NCBI GenBank assembly: GCA_934045075.1
Contig: OW203726.1
Location: 186,001 to 250,000 of the forward strand
DNA from: Yponomeuta sedellus
Taxonomy: Eukaryota > Arthropoda > Insecta > Lepidoptera > Yponomeutidae
Length of the DNA: 64,000 bases
Reading direction: 5' to 3'
In this document: piece after piece, positions 24,201-27,010 of the stretch
Position numbering within the stretch: the stretch's first letter is position 1
Layout of the letters: each line of letters begins with the position of its first letter
Notes under the pieces: generated by a model
Told to the model about the DNA's origin: nothing
The model's database searches: none
What the model saw: the letters and a program-made list of their open reading frames with translations, nothing else
Made by a program: the position numbers and the translations under genes

Positions 24201-25788
24201 CTGATGTACTTTTTTAGTTGAGAGAAAAATGAATATTAAAATATGTCTTGCTTCACGATATTCCACTATGTTCCTATATCGAAATCCGAAAAAAAACTCG
24301 CATCACGTGACCAGACAATTTTTATGGGAGATAGAAAACATTTTTTTGGATTTAGATATGGGTTTCTTTGGAAGAGTTGTTCAGTTTCATCGGTAGATTC
24401 ACCTTCATTTAAATGCTTTTTGGAACATCCTATAAAGCTCCTAAGCCAGAAAATGATCAAAACCTTTTTTTCCATCTACATTATGTGATACCATATAAAG
24501 ATTTTTTGAATTTGCCGCGTTTTGCTGGGTTCAACTCTCGGTGGCCAGAGTCTATCTGTTTCGGTCTCATACTCGTATTACATTATATATGTAATGCTAA
24601 GCATGTTTTCCACGTCATAATAACTTTTAAATGCCGATCTAACTCGTGATACCTATTATAAGAATCCGTCTTCCTGAATAACTAAACAGGCGGACTTGGG
24701 TTTTTGTCTTTCGTTTCGCTTTTCTTCGTAAGTGCATCCTGAGCTTGATCCAGTTGGCATTTGTTCGGCATACATCTATTACATAAAAGGTACATTTTTG
24801 CACAGGTGTAGCTGCCGCGGTGACACTGCAACTTCGGGCTTTTTTATGTTTTTGTTCTTAAACCCCATTTTGTTTTCTACCTCACTGAAAAGAAAAGCTT
24901 ACCTAACATCTGGTGAATTCACTGGGAGTACCGCGACGGCAGAACATTTATTTAGAGCGAAGACGAAATTATGTTACACATTCGCAGACGAAACATTCAC
25001 AGAAAGCTCCGTCATGATAAATGGTATAGGAAACAACGTCAGAAAAACAAAGACGTCACAAAACGAAGTTTTGAGTAACCCCGTAAAACTCACAGAGGGA
25101 CTATCGAGCAGTTTCTCTCGTGACGCACAAAGTGTTGGGTGAAGGACCCACTTAAAAACTAATACTAAAAACTAATACTAAAATTTACACAGTCTGTCCG
25201 CGTCGACGCCTCTCGACTTGGCCGCCGGCGCCGCCCGGGGTGGGTGCGCTGAGGTTTGGGGATCCCTAGACGTCTCCGTCTACCCCCAAGAGCTCTTTCC
25301 CCAGAAAGCTACGTACCTGCAGTGCACTTTCACGACACCGCGTTTCACCAATTGTATTTGTCCACTATTTTTGGGCGATCCGTCGCCCACAACCAAACGT
25401 ATTAACACGGGACCCTTCCCTGTGTTTATTTCGCACTCCACACGAAGATACAAGCCCGGCAATCTAATTGCCACACCAATTTGGGCCAACAAACGCTCCA
25501 CACGTTTTAAAAGCAAACAACAAGGGGACAAAGTGTGTGCACAGACTCATCTGACAACTGTCAACTCTGTCAAGTAGTCTGCGTTCCAAAATCAAACTTC
25601 TATTCTAAACATCCCCCCGCTCCGGGCTGACCAGCTTTCTATCCCGTTCCTCGTTTGTTTCGTTTCCATGGTTGTATTGCGTTGCCCGCCAGCAGGCCGC
25701 GTGGTCGCCGCAGTACCCGCACCTGCAGTGCCCGCCCACCTTCGAGCCCGAGGTCTACAGCCTGGCGCCGCCGCGCGCGCCCCGCTGA
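1..25788 (+). CDS. cnk: Connector enhancer of KSR (CNK), 3' part of gene, 19 exons
   Basis: CNK is a membrane-associated scaffold that links Ras, RAF and KSR in receptor tyrosine kinase/MAPK signalling. The family order is SAM, CRIC, PDZ, proline-rich linkers, PH, C-terminal tail. Nineteen GT-AG exons join with compatible phases into one frame of 2,952 nt ending at TGA 25786-25788. Diagnostic pieces are RDRFAELP and ADYILQ (CRIC), RDEIVQ joined to VVVGW (PDZ end), AWKLYHLGSCFYFACES (PH), SETDYSDGDSD, and a tail with QYPHLQCPPTFEPE. The SAM domain and start codon lie upstream of base 1. Exons are extremely GC-rich with Ala, Pro and Gly runs, while introns are AT-rich and full of transposons. 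The PDZ core is not recognisable. Exon boundaries are my own joins by phase, so small shifts are possible. The family assignment is fairly secure; expression is not shown. Confidence 0.8.
211..640 (+). repeat. 43-bp minisatellite spanning the exon 1 splice donor
   Basis: The unit starts with the last 12 exon bases (TACATCCTGCAG) and continues into the intron. Copies start at 211, 254, 297, 340, 383, 426, 469, 512 and 555, with a shortened, diverged copy at 593. The first copy differs from the others at two bases and is the likely founder. Each unit repeats CTGCAG/GTCACC, so nine equivalent donors lie 43 bp apart (223, 266, ... 567). Because 43 is not a multiple of 3, use of a downstream copy would shift the frame. 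Confidence 0.95.
656..860 (+). mobile_element. 3' end of a non-LTR/SINE-type interspersed repeat
   Basis: This copy ends in AAACTTTCGCCTTTATAATA followed by TTAGTATGATGTGAT. The same tail occurs at 43,497-43,682, and a diverged copy lies at 11,770-12,175. I recognise it as a common lepidopteran repeat but cannot assign the clade. Between 861 and 1204 I see only AT-rich sequence. Confidence 0.6.
1205..1435 (-). mobile_element. SINE family A copy, diverged
   Basis: Reverse-complement similarity to the intact copy at 54,517-54,790. Shared blocks are the inverted CATTGGTACATGCC and CAAAGTCATTGG motif, the ACGATGTTTTCCTTC block, and the ACGTAGCAAGC block. The tRNA-like head is missing. The rest of intron 1 up to the C-rich acceptor tract at 1785-1809 shows nothing identifiable beyond a short AATCA repeat near 1500. 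Confidence 0.55.
1810..1974 (+). CDS. cnk: cnk exon 2 (PDZ region)
   Basis: Acceptor is a long C/T tract ending CCCGCAG at 1809. Phase 0, 55 codons. It begins DTHSLALLTPAPVLQL, aligning with the CRIC-PDZ linker, and ends EPRDEIVQ, the GDEIVQ-like end of the CNK PDZ domain. Between them are about 33 residues of Ala/Pro/Arg low complexity where the GLGF-type PDZ core should be. Donor is CAG/GTGCGC. Either the PDZ core is eroded or an exon is missing. Confidence 0.7.
2078..2618 (+). mobile_element. RTE-clade LINE, 3' end with degenerate reverse transcriptase C-terminus
   Basis: Translated in three frames the stretch reads RRVQLGWAAFGKLRH, then CALPVMTYGAET, then HRLHVTQRAMERCMLGISL, then WAGHICRRTDDRW and LGEAYVQQWTAIG. 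This order is the C-terminal part of the RTE-type reverse transcriptase ORF. Stops and frameshifts make it a pseudogene. The 3' end is a (TGA)n microsatellite tail at about 2605-2618, typical of RTE elements. A short piece of the same family lies on the minus strand at 38,325-38,449. Confidence 0.85.
2780..3003 (+). pseudogene. THAP-domain relic, possibly from an ISL2EU-like transposon
   Basis: Two overlapping frames give NCHYCRV, then ECKNMSIKTPGK, then LWSRVPNEINLRKY, then a stop and LKLAKRYPDTLSTETWVYLR with EDHLI. Spacing and residues fit a C2CH THAP zinc-binding domain, like the one at 60,883-61,071. Several changes break it: an in-frame stop for a Trp codon, a frameshift, and a Cys codon changed to Arg. 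A possible imperfect inverted repeat lies outside it (about 2665-2690 and 3070-3100). 3003-3389 otherwise shows nothing I can name. Confidence 0.6.
3390..3562 (+). CDS. cnk: cnk exon 3 (PDZ end, first part of linker)
   Basis: Acceptor TCCCCGCAG at 3389, donor CA/GTGAGT. It carries two bases into exon 4. It reads VGGQVVVGWRAA, then Ala/Arg/Gly-rich sequence, then RALLGDLRAF. Joined to exon 2 it gives DEIVQ-VGGQVVVGW, matching the CNK signature DEIVQVNYQTVVGW. This junction is one of the strongest arguments for the gene identity. Confidence 0.75.
3640..3765 (-). mobile_element. SINE family B fragment (tRNA-like)
   Basis: Contains CTATTTAGAGGCTAAAAATT and CCACCCATGC, the reverse complement of the tail and T-arm side of the family whose head reads GCCCATTAGCTCAGTTGG. 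The head is lost. Other copies are at 44.0, 48.7, 49.0, 51.8, 55.2 and 59.0 kb. The remainder up to 4299 (end of intron 3) holds nothing identifiable. Confidence 0.6.
4300..4407 (+). CDS. cnk: cnk exon 4 (Ser/Pro linker)
   Basis: Acceptor ATTCGCAG at 4299, donor CCCCG/GTAATG. The first base completes a His codon with exon 3, and the last two bases pass on. It encodes RSLGLVPEGSPPPSPR then ASSDDSEALSPP, a Ser/Pro-rich acidic linker with proline-directed phosphorylation-like sites (SPR, SPP). No folded domain is evident. Confidence 0.7.
4895..4991 (+). CDS. cnk: cnk exon 5 (basic Ser/Pro linker)
   Basis: Acceptor CCCGCAG at 4894, donor CCAG/GTCAGT. The first base completes an Arg codon. It encodes RRRHSVSGGSPPARRP, with an RRHSVS basophilic-kinase-like site, and ends LRPLDQ in phase 0. 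The context between PDZ and PH fits the variable linker of CNK. Confidence 0.7.
5055..5520. repeat. GC-rich imperfect repeats in intron 5
   Basis: Short imperfect repeats of CCGGCGCCGG/GCACCGGC type occur at 5060-5120, 5155-5240 and 5405-5495, separated by AT-richer DNA. They are direct and inverted, with no clear period. 5521-5908 holds nothing further except a rise in GC toward exon 6. Confidence 0.6.
5909..6211 (+). CDS. cnk: cnk exon 6 (long proline-rich linker)
   Basis: Acceptor CCGGCAG at 5908, donor CGCAG/GTGATG, phase 0 both sides, 101 codons. It begins LWQEPMPRRPPPSPRPPYRR and ends GQILDFKKSSSQ. The middle is Pro/Ala-rich with repeated PPA and PAP motifs. PxxP stretches could bind SH3 domains, which is inference only. 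Confidence 0.7.
6212..6581. other. Intron 6, first part: nothing identified
   Basis: AT-rich sequence with no ORF, repeat match within the window or hairpin that I could support. Confidence 0.5.
6582..7349 (-). mobile_element. Mariner/Tc1-type deletion derivative with long inverted repeats
   Basis: Bounded by TA on both sides (6580-6581 and 7350-7351), with ends CAGGGCGTCTCATTC and its inverse ending GACACCCTG. Inverted similarity runs about 170 bp in from each end, interrupted on the right by a later insertion. On the minus strand, 6938-6870 reads RVEYCIEKGGGHFEHLLK then stop, which matches the extreme C-terminus of Tc1/mariner-group transposases. So this is an internally deleted autonomous element, not a de novo MITE. 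Confidence 0.8.
7086..7228 (-). mobile_element. Stem-loop element inserted in the right inverted repeat
   Basis: A perfect 43-bp inverted repeat (7118-7160 against 7192-7234) surrounds a 31-nt loop. The inserted block is flanked by the direct repeat ATGTATGAATGCA (about 7074-7086 and 7233-7245). Its flank TTTTCTAAGGTTAACACGAG recurs inverted beside a similar hairpin at 42,811-43,010, so the two are one family. The 43-kb copy carries a Penelope-tail-like motif in its loop. Confidence 0.75.
7350..7800. other. Intron 6, last part: nothing identified
   Basis: AT-rich DNA up to the acceptor ACACTCAG at 7800. No repeat or ORF that I can support. Confidence 0.5.
7801..7996 (+). CDS. cnk: cnk exon 7 (linker before PH)
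   Basis: Acceptor TACACTCAG at 7800, donor CCCG/GTGCGT. 65 codons plus one base. It begins IGEALRGRKTEFPFEPP, then has a Pro/Ala-rich stretch and ends RAVPRHEPP. The single G carried over pairs with exon 8 (G+CC, Ala), or in frame with exon 9 if exon 8 is skipped (G+AG, Glu). Confidence 0.7.
8137..8715 (+). mobile_element. Family C retroposon copy, split by a SINE
   Basis: The left part (8137-8229) has GCTCGTGGCCT, GATTGGAATAGATCAC and CAGGATGGGTGACAG. The right part (from about 8464) has the CGCCGGGCACGTAAAGCC, TGGCAACCGTATCAGAGG and CCTGCGATGTAGGAAG blocks. Other copies lie at 18.95, 35.0, 36.5, 50.3, 51.0, 53.4 and 61.9 kb. The start TGGCCTAGTTG of better copies resembles a tRNA box A, suggesting a tRNA-related SINE of about 370 bp. 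Confidence 0.7.
8230..8463 (-). mobile_element. SINE family A copy nested in family C, with target duplication
   Basis: A tRNA-like head on the right, minus strand: GAACGCCGGCTTCTCAATCG then GTGGGTTCGAACCCCGGC, the latter a box B. The tail is TAACT-rich on the left. Flanking repeats GTGACTATCGCTA (8217-8229) and GTGACTACCGCTA (8464-8476) are a 13-bp target duplication with one mismatch. Removing the SINE restores the family C sequence, so it is the younger insertion. Confidence 0.85.
8979..9032. repeat. Perfect 14-bp inverted repeat near the exon 8 acceptor region
   Basis: CGCCTGACCGCATC (8979-8992) and GATGCGGTCAGGCG (9019-9032) are exact reverse complements with a 26-nt spacer. It lies 50 bp before the solo LTR, in the ancestral end of intron 7. 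Function unknown. Confidence 0.85.
9082..9577 (+). mobile_element. Solo LTR inserted at the 5' edge of cnk exon 8
   Basis: 496 bp starting TGTTGGGTAAAGG and ending CTATTCTAAACA (TG...CA ends). It is flanked by an exact 5-bp duplication GCCGT (9077-9081 and 9578-9582), the mark of LTR retrotransposon integration. A second copy of the LTR is at 25,133-25,611. There is no internal region, so it is a solo LTR left by recombination. The 5-bp duplication suits Gypsy or BEL-Pao groups; I cannot choose between them. Confidence 0.9.
9579..9821 (+). CDS. cnk: cnk exon 8 (linker; acceptor created by LTR insertion)
   Basis: The acceptor AG is A9577 (last LTR base) plus G9578 (first base of the right target duplication). 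Phase works: G from exon 7 plus CC gives Ala, then VTSPTLLKPLRGG. It continues with Gly/Ala repeats, HISLPLQ, Pro/Ala repeats, and QKTNNKKKNSILA, and ends with one base before GTGAGT. Length 243 nt is divisible by 3, so skipping keeps the frame. The ancestral acceptor was probably CGGCAG at 9074; it would now read into an LTR stop codon. Confidence 0.7.
9822..10204. other. Intron 8, first part: nothing identified
   Basis: Ordinary AT-rich intron sequence; no repeat shared with the rest of the window was seen. Confidence 0.5.
10205..10298. promoter_or_regulatory. Inverted pair of TGACGTCA plus GTAAACA motifs
   Basis: 22-bp arms (10205-10226 and 10277-10298) are inverted repeats with one mismatch. 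Each arm holds a CRE/ATF palindrome TGACGTCA and, 7 bp on, a forkhead-type GTAAACA. The spacer is 50 bp. It could be an intronic enhancer or the ends of a small foldback element. Confidence 0.5.
10552..10793 (+). CDS. cnk: cnk exon 9 (PH domain, first half)
   Basis: Acceptor TTTGTCAG at 10551, donor GAG/GTCAGT. The A from exon 8 plus AG gives Lys. It reads KGRRLPAAAA, GGAWQRVRGG, a Gly/Ala insert, then RWAARHLVLLRSPPALLAYR and AALVRLPGAVAAAAPE. This is the strand pattern of a PH N-terminus (W..R, RW..R..VL, L.Y). It ends in phase 0 before exon 10, which supplies the rest. Confidence 0.75.
10799..10925 (+). repeat. C-rich CCCGCA/CCCCCG microsatellite at the exon 9 donor
   Basis: A run of CCCGCA and CCCCCG hexamers starts 6 bp after the exon 9 donor and fills about 127 bp. 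Unlike the other arrays it does not copy the donor itself. Confidence 0.9.
10926..12660. other. Intron 9 remainder
   Basis: 10,926-11,770 is unassigned sequence with many short AACG/CGTT runs. 11,770-12,175 contains a diverged copy of the non-LTR tail seen at 656-860 (CAAACTTTCGCCTTTAT near 12,125). 12,176-12,660 shows nothing more up to the acceptor CATCGGCAG. Confidence 0.5.
12661..12783 (+). CDS. cnk: cnk exon 10 (PH domain, second half)
   Basis: Acceptor ATCGGCAG at 12660, donor GCG/GTGAGT, phase 0, 41 codons. VKSRAHAWKLYHLGSCFYFA then CESRAAMMEWLQQLQAA is a clear PH C-terminal half: strands followed by the amphipathic helix with the conserved Trp. It closely follows the CNK pattern (KSRKYAFKVYH...FYFA). 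Its last 40 or so bases are copied into the 61-bp array that follows. Confidence 0.85.
12736..13662 (+). repeat. 61-bp minisatellite spanning the exon 10 splice donor, 14 donors
   Basis: The unit is the exon 10 end plus GTGAGTGCCCGGCA. Identical donors GCG/GTGAGT fall every 61 bp from 12,784 to 13,577 (14 sites). The repeated copies differ from the exon in having GAGTGATGC for GAGTGGCTGC, which gives an in-frame TGA. The array ends in a more diverged exon-like piece, CTGGAGTGGCTGCAGGCC, at about 13,628. The large ORFs on the opposite strand here are just translations of the repeat. Confidence 0.95.
13808..13995 (+). CDS. cnk: cnk exon 11 (acidic motif and Arg/Glu repeats)
   Basis: Acceptor GTCCGCAG at 13807, donor GTCAG/GTAAAC, phase 0 in, two bases out. 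It encodes VQGDDSKQFSETDYSDG, then DSDSDPERTEL, a run of Arg-Glu repeats (likely charged single helix), then SKFGSLKKLTV. The acidic SETDYSD block after the PH domain is characteristic of insect CNK. Confidence 0.8.
14055..14640. mobile_element. Unclassified interspersed repeat, copy 1
   Basis: Starts near AGTATATTTCATTACAAGTG and ends near CGTCACTTTTTGAGCAACTG. It includes CCGAGCCGAGGCGCAGCCGA and TTGACAGTCGGAACAAG. A second direct copy sits in intron 15 at 17,988-18,690. No coding capacity. The rest of intron 11 before 15,126 shows nothing further. Confidence 0.75.
15126..15647 (+). mobile_element. GGGTTCCGTACC interspersed repeat
   Basis: Begins GGGTTCCGTACCTCAAAAGG, has a (GTCC)n microsatellite at about 15,180-15,210, and ends CGAGTCTGACTCGCACTTGG. 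I know this as a very common repeat in lepidopteran genomes, but I cannot name its class. An inverted GGTTCCG...CGGAACCC pair lies at its left end. Confidence 0.7.
15833..15950 (+). CDS. cnk: cnk exon 12
   Basis: Acceptor TGTCCGCAG at 15832, donor CCAAG/GTAACG. The first base completes a Ser codon. It encodes RTDVAGAGAG, then ASLDRKYLRFFTRHWTRDD and AKPAK. The SLDRKYLRFF block is a conserved-looking island of the CNK tail between low-complexity linkers. Confidence 0.75.
16246..16395 (+). CDS. cnk: cnk exon 13
   Basis: Acceptor ATTTCCAG at 16245, donor GAGCAG/GTGCGC, phase 0 both sides, 50 codons. It encodes a Pro/Ala-rich stretch then CHYIHASNPNLLDFEQ, a conserved-looking motif. Both flanks are phase 0, so the exon could be skipped in frame. 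Confidence 0.75.
16711..17064 (+). mobile_element. Possible solo LTR (Copia-like)
   Basis: TG...CA ends (TGTTATATCTATT to CTACGCACCAACA), a polyadenylation signal AATAAAAG near 17,000, and about 60 bp between the signal and the end fit an LTR. No target duplication is visible (ATATC against AGACA), so this is tentative. 16,396-16,710 is AT-rich with a short LINE-like tail near 16,540. Confidence 0.35.
17130..17243 (+). CDS. cnk: cnk exon 14
   Basis: Acceptor TATGTGCAG at 17129, donor CGGCAG/GTAGTG, phase 0, 38 codons. It encodes ELPRAPPLPRARRAADS, then LAGFITLEQFMLSEQREQ. The second half is predicted helical by its heptad-like L/F/M pattern. Not assigned to a domain. Confidence 0.75.
17523..17675 (+). 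CDS. cnk: cnk exon 15
   Basis: Acceptor CCGTCGCAG at 17522, donor CACCAA/GTGAGT, phase 0, 51 codons. It encodes VYSNRVLLGMERGRAEERE, a continuation of the charged helix of exon 14, then Ala/Gly and Pro-His-Ala repeats. The intron before it (17,244-17,522) is short and without repeats. Confidence 0.75.
17988..18690. mobile_element. Unclassified interspersed repeat, copy 2
   Basis: Direct-orientation relative of 14,055-14,640, with an extra AT-rich TATAATAATATAATAAT block near its start and further indels. The shared core includes CCGAGCCGAGGCGCAGCCGA. 17,676-17,987 has nothing identified. Confidence 0.75.
18945..19330 (+). mobile_element. Family C retroposon copy, near full length
   Basis: Starts GCGCTCGTGGCCTAGTTGAA, which includes the box A-like TGGCCTAGTTG, and runs through CAGGATGGGTAAGCGTCCC, the GGCACGCTAAGCC block and the GGTTGATATCGTATGGG tail. 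This is the best reference copy of the family in the window. Confidence 0.75.
19425..19517 (+). CDS. cnk: cnk exon 16
   Basis: Acceptor TTTTTTTTGCAG at 19424, donor GACCGG/GTGAGT, phase 0, 31 codons. It encodes Gly/Ala repeats then EPDKYWLGSLRRNDR. The DKYWLGSL motif has an aromatic core and a basic end. Skippable in frame. Confidence 0.75.
19600..20045. mobile_element. Retroposon fragments in intron 16
   Basis: 19,600-19,760 carries a LINE-tail piece (CAACCTCGAAAAGCAAG) also seen at 58,600. 19,785-20,045 matches the block at 20,600-20,850 (CAATCAAGCGGCGGGTTTCC and CTCACGATGTTTTTCTTC). 20,095-20,240 has the ACGGGTCGCGATTATTTATT Penelope-tail-like block. Confidence 0.55.
20437..20498 (+). CDS. 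cnk: cnk exon 17
   Basis: Acceptor CGTCCGCAG at 20436, donor GGACAG/GTGGGT. 20 codons plus two bases. It encodes VHGSGAGAGCGAAKQPPPAD, a low-complexity linker. It is identified mainly by phase (AG plus C of exon 18 gives Ser) and GC content, so this is the least certain exon. Confidence 0.6.
20600..20943 (-). mobile_element. SINE, tRNA-headed, related to family A
   Basis: The minus-strand head at right reads GGTAGCTCAGTGGGTAGAAC, then ATCCTGAGTGCGGGC with a box B-like GGTTCGATCCTG. The body shares CATTGGTACATGCC and the CCTCACGACGTTTCCC blocks with family A. 40,388-40,500 holds another fragment. 20,944-21,349 shows nothing identified. Confidence 0.65.
21350..21458 (+). CDS. cnk: cnk exon 18
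   Basis: Acceptor GTGATTCCAG at 21349, donor GCGCTG/GTGAGT. It begins with the last base of a Ser codon, then SGGGGGSPSGMARLRNMF then GARRPPAPAP, ending PPAL in phase 0. MARLRNMFGARR is a short basic-hydrophobic helix. The exon's 3' end is copied in tandem downstream, in frame, so alternative longer forms are possible. Confidence 0.75.
21444..21680 (+). repeat. 66-bp (33-bp dimer) array spanning the exon 18 donor
   Basis: Identical donors CTG/GTGAGTACC lie at 21,459, 21,525, 21,591 and 21,657. The unit is 66 bp (22 codons), made of two 33-bp halves. The exon frame stays open through the array (APAHAPALVSTAPAH type repeats), so using donor 2, 3 or 4 would add 22, 44 or 66 residues in frame. 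Confidence 0.9.
21681..21985 (+). repeat. 32-bp minisatellite
   Basis: About nine units of 32 bp containing CGAGTACCGCCCCCCACTTG. It looks like a secondary amplification of the tail of the 66-bp array, since it keeps GAGTACCGCCCCC. 32 is not a multiple of 3, and all three frames stay open for long stretches, which explains the long spurious ORFs here. Confidence 0.95.
22223..24554. repeat. Exact 32-bp inverted repeats flanking the first DD82E element
   Basis: 22,223-22,254 and 24,523-24,554 are exact reverse complements (TAGACTCTGGCCACCGAGAG and on). They bracket the transposase gene at 22,375-24,144. They may be the element's outer repeats, or two copies of a short tRNA-like repeat, since one strand has a GGTTCAACTC box B-like string. 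Confidence 0.7.
22375..24144 (+). pseudogene. DD82E (Sailor-like) IS630-Tc1-mariner transposase, 3 exons, C-terminus broken
   Basis: Cut-and-paste transposase of the IS630-Tc1-mariner group. Exons 22,375-22,510, 22,634-22,759 and 22,983-23,941 join with matching phases (each passes one G). The N-terminus is a charged helical and helix-turn-helix region (VASMTDVSFSTLKRI). Catalytic motifs are IIYLDETYVHQ, VIVMDNASYH and DLNPIELIW, with about 81 residues between the second Asp and the Glu. The C-terminus is broken at about 23,935: against the copy at 33,458 roughly 20 codons are missing, and the acidic tail SSSDSSSDES continues in another frame to 24,144. It lies in cnk intron 18, same strand as cnk. 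The name Sailor rests on the spacing; the family call itself is secure. Confidence 0.8.
25133..25611 (+). mobile_element. Second copy of the exon 8 LTR family
   Basis: Starts TGTTGGGTGAAGGACCC and ends TTCTATTCTAAACA, colinear with 9082-9577, including GATCCCTAGAC, CTCTTTCCCCAGAAA and GGGCGATCCGTCGCCCA. The flanks CAAAG and TCCCC do not match, so this is either a 3' LTR with lost 5' partner or a rearranged copy. 24,630-25,132 upstream could be internal sequence but has no recognisable domain. The LTR ends 84 bp before the last exon. Confidence 0.8.
25696..25788 (+). CDS. cnk: cnk exon 19 (terminal coding exon)
   Basis: Acceptor GCCAGCAG at 25695, phase 0. It encodes AAWSPQYPHL, then QCPPTFEPEVYSLAPPRAPR and TGA. 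The PPTFEPE-YSL motif matches the conserved C-terminus I recall for insect CNK, and the clean stop supports it as the last exon. The stop TGA is also the start of a TGACGTCA palindrome. Confidence 0.8.
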   Translation, partial: AAWSPQYPHLQCPPTFEPEVYSLAPPRAPR

Positions 25789-26251
25789 CGTCACCACGCA
25801 CCGCCTGACGTCGCGCTGACGTCACTGCATCCCGCGTTGCGCTGACGTCACAAAGTGAGGCGACACGCCCAACTTCTGTCGGCGTGCCGCACTGTCTGAC
25901 ATCTCGCCGTTGTCACACCATCGGTCGTCATGCTGATGTCTCGATGACTGGCCTCACACTAACATCACAAAGTATGCCGTCACGCCCAACGTTTTCCGTC
26001 ATGCCGACGTCACTCGGTGTCACGCTAACGTCACGACGTTAGCCTGGCGTCATATCTCGCGTCACGCTGACGTCGCTCCACACTATTGTCACACCCCCCT
26101 GACCTCACGGTGGCCTCACTCTGACGTTACGCCACCTGGCGTTGTAGCACCAGACTTGATTTGCACTGAGCTACCGCACAGCAAAACTAATCATAGATCT
26201 GTTAAAAGACAGCGCGAAAAGTCAGCGTTAACATAACATCGACACAATAAA
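25786..26251 (+). promoter_or_regulatory. cnk 3' UTR with repeated TGACGTCA-like motifs and poly(A) signal
   Basis: Exact TGACGTCA at 25,786, 25,817 and 25,843, with variants (TGACGTCG, CGACGTCAC, TAACGTCAC, TGACGTTA) through about 26,130. The motif recurs irregularly within GCTGACGTCAC-like units. The first AATAAA after the stop is at 26,246-26,251. Whether these act in DNA (ATF/CREB sites) or RNA is unknown. Confidence 0.55.
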
Positions 26252-26884
26252 ATAACTTGTCTTGGTCACAAACTCAGATATTAAAATTAAGCGAGCGAGA
26301 TTAGAGACAAAAGGTATGGACTATTCGCTTACATATTAGTGGTGAATTGACCCGCAAACAATGAAGAATGAATGGAAACCTTTTGATATTTTTTGCTATT
26401 CTTGGATACTCACTTGGTAAACTAATTTAACGTACTTTTTGTTAAGTTATGTGACAGCTCAAACTATTGCGCTGCATTCAGGATACAAAATGGTCTTCCA
26501 CTTAAGTAAAAATGGTCCCACAACTTTGGTCTCACACTTGAAATTTTCCAGATAAAGATATATGTGATACTTACGCGAGTATGACTACATAATAAGTGTA
26601 GGTTCTTTTTGTTTTGTCGTTGTAGACATAGAAATTTTAATCGAGAGGGCGCCGTTGTTATATTATATCTATCAAAGCATCACCAGACAATCGCAAGTTT
26701 AGCAATTTATGTGAAAACCAGGTGTACCGATTTGTTACTTCCTACTATGCCTAAAAATGAAGGTAGTGTCTCCTCTTCTATGGATGAACCTTGTTGTATT
26801 TTTACAGTTTATATTTAAGCCAACGAAGCAATTAGAAATATTTGTAATATTGCATGTATAGTAATAATTTTATTATTGAATGTA
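26252..26884. other. Downstream of cnk: nothing identified
   Basis: AT-rich. A short GTAGACATAGAAATTTTAAT with GAGAGGGCGCC motif near 26,625 has a relative at 36,910, so it is probably a repeat fragment. Confidence 0.5.
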
Positions 26885-27010
26885 AACGAACAAGCTAGAC
26901 AAATTGCATAAGACAGGCAAAGACCCGATTAGATAAGTTTAGTTAACTAAAGTTATCTTATCTTAAGATAACTATACTTTTTCCTCGCAATTTTGTCTTG
27001 CTCGTTCGTT
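26885..27010. mobile_element. 126-bp MITE candidate
   Basis: Terminal inverted repeats AACGAACAAGCTAGACAAAT (26,885 on) and its inverse ending TTGCTCGTTCGTT (26,987-27,010), about 23 bp with a few mismatches. The interior has two short perfect palindromes, TTTAGTTAACTAAA and TTATCTTAAGATAA. No clear target duplication. Confidence 0.55.

Noticed and set aside
24732..25142. 136-codon ORF before the second LTR as an LTR-retrotransposon internal gene
   Set aside because: No gag, protease, polymerase, integrase or envelope motif is recognisable.
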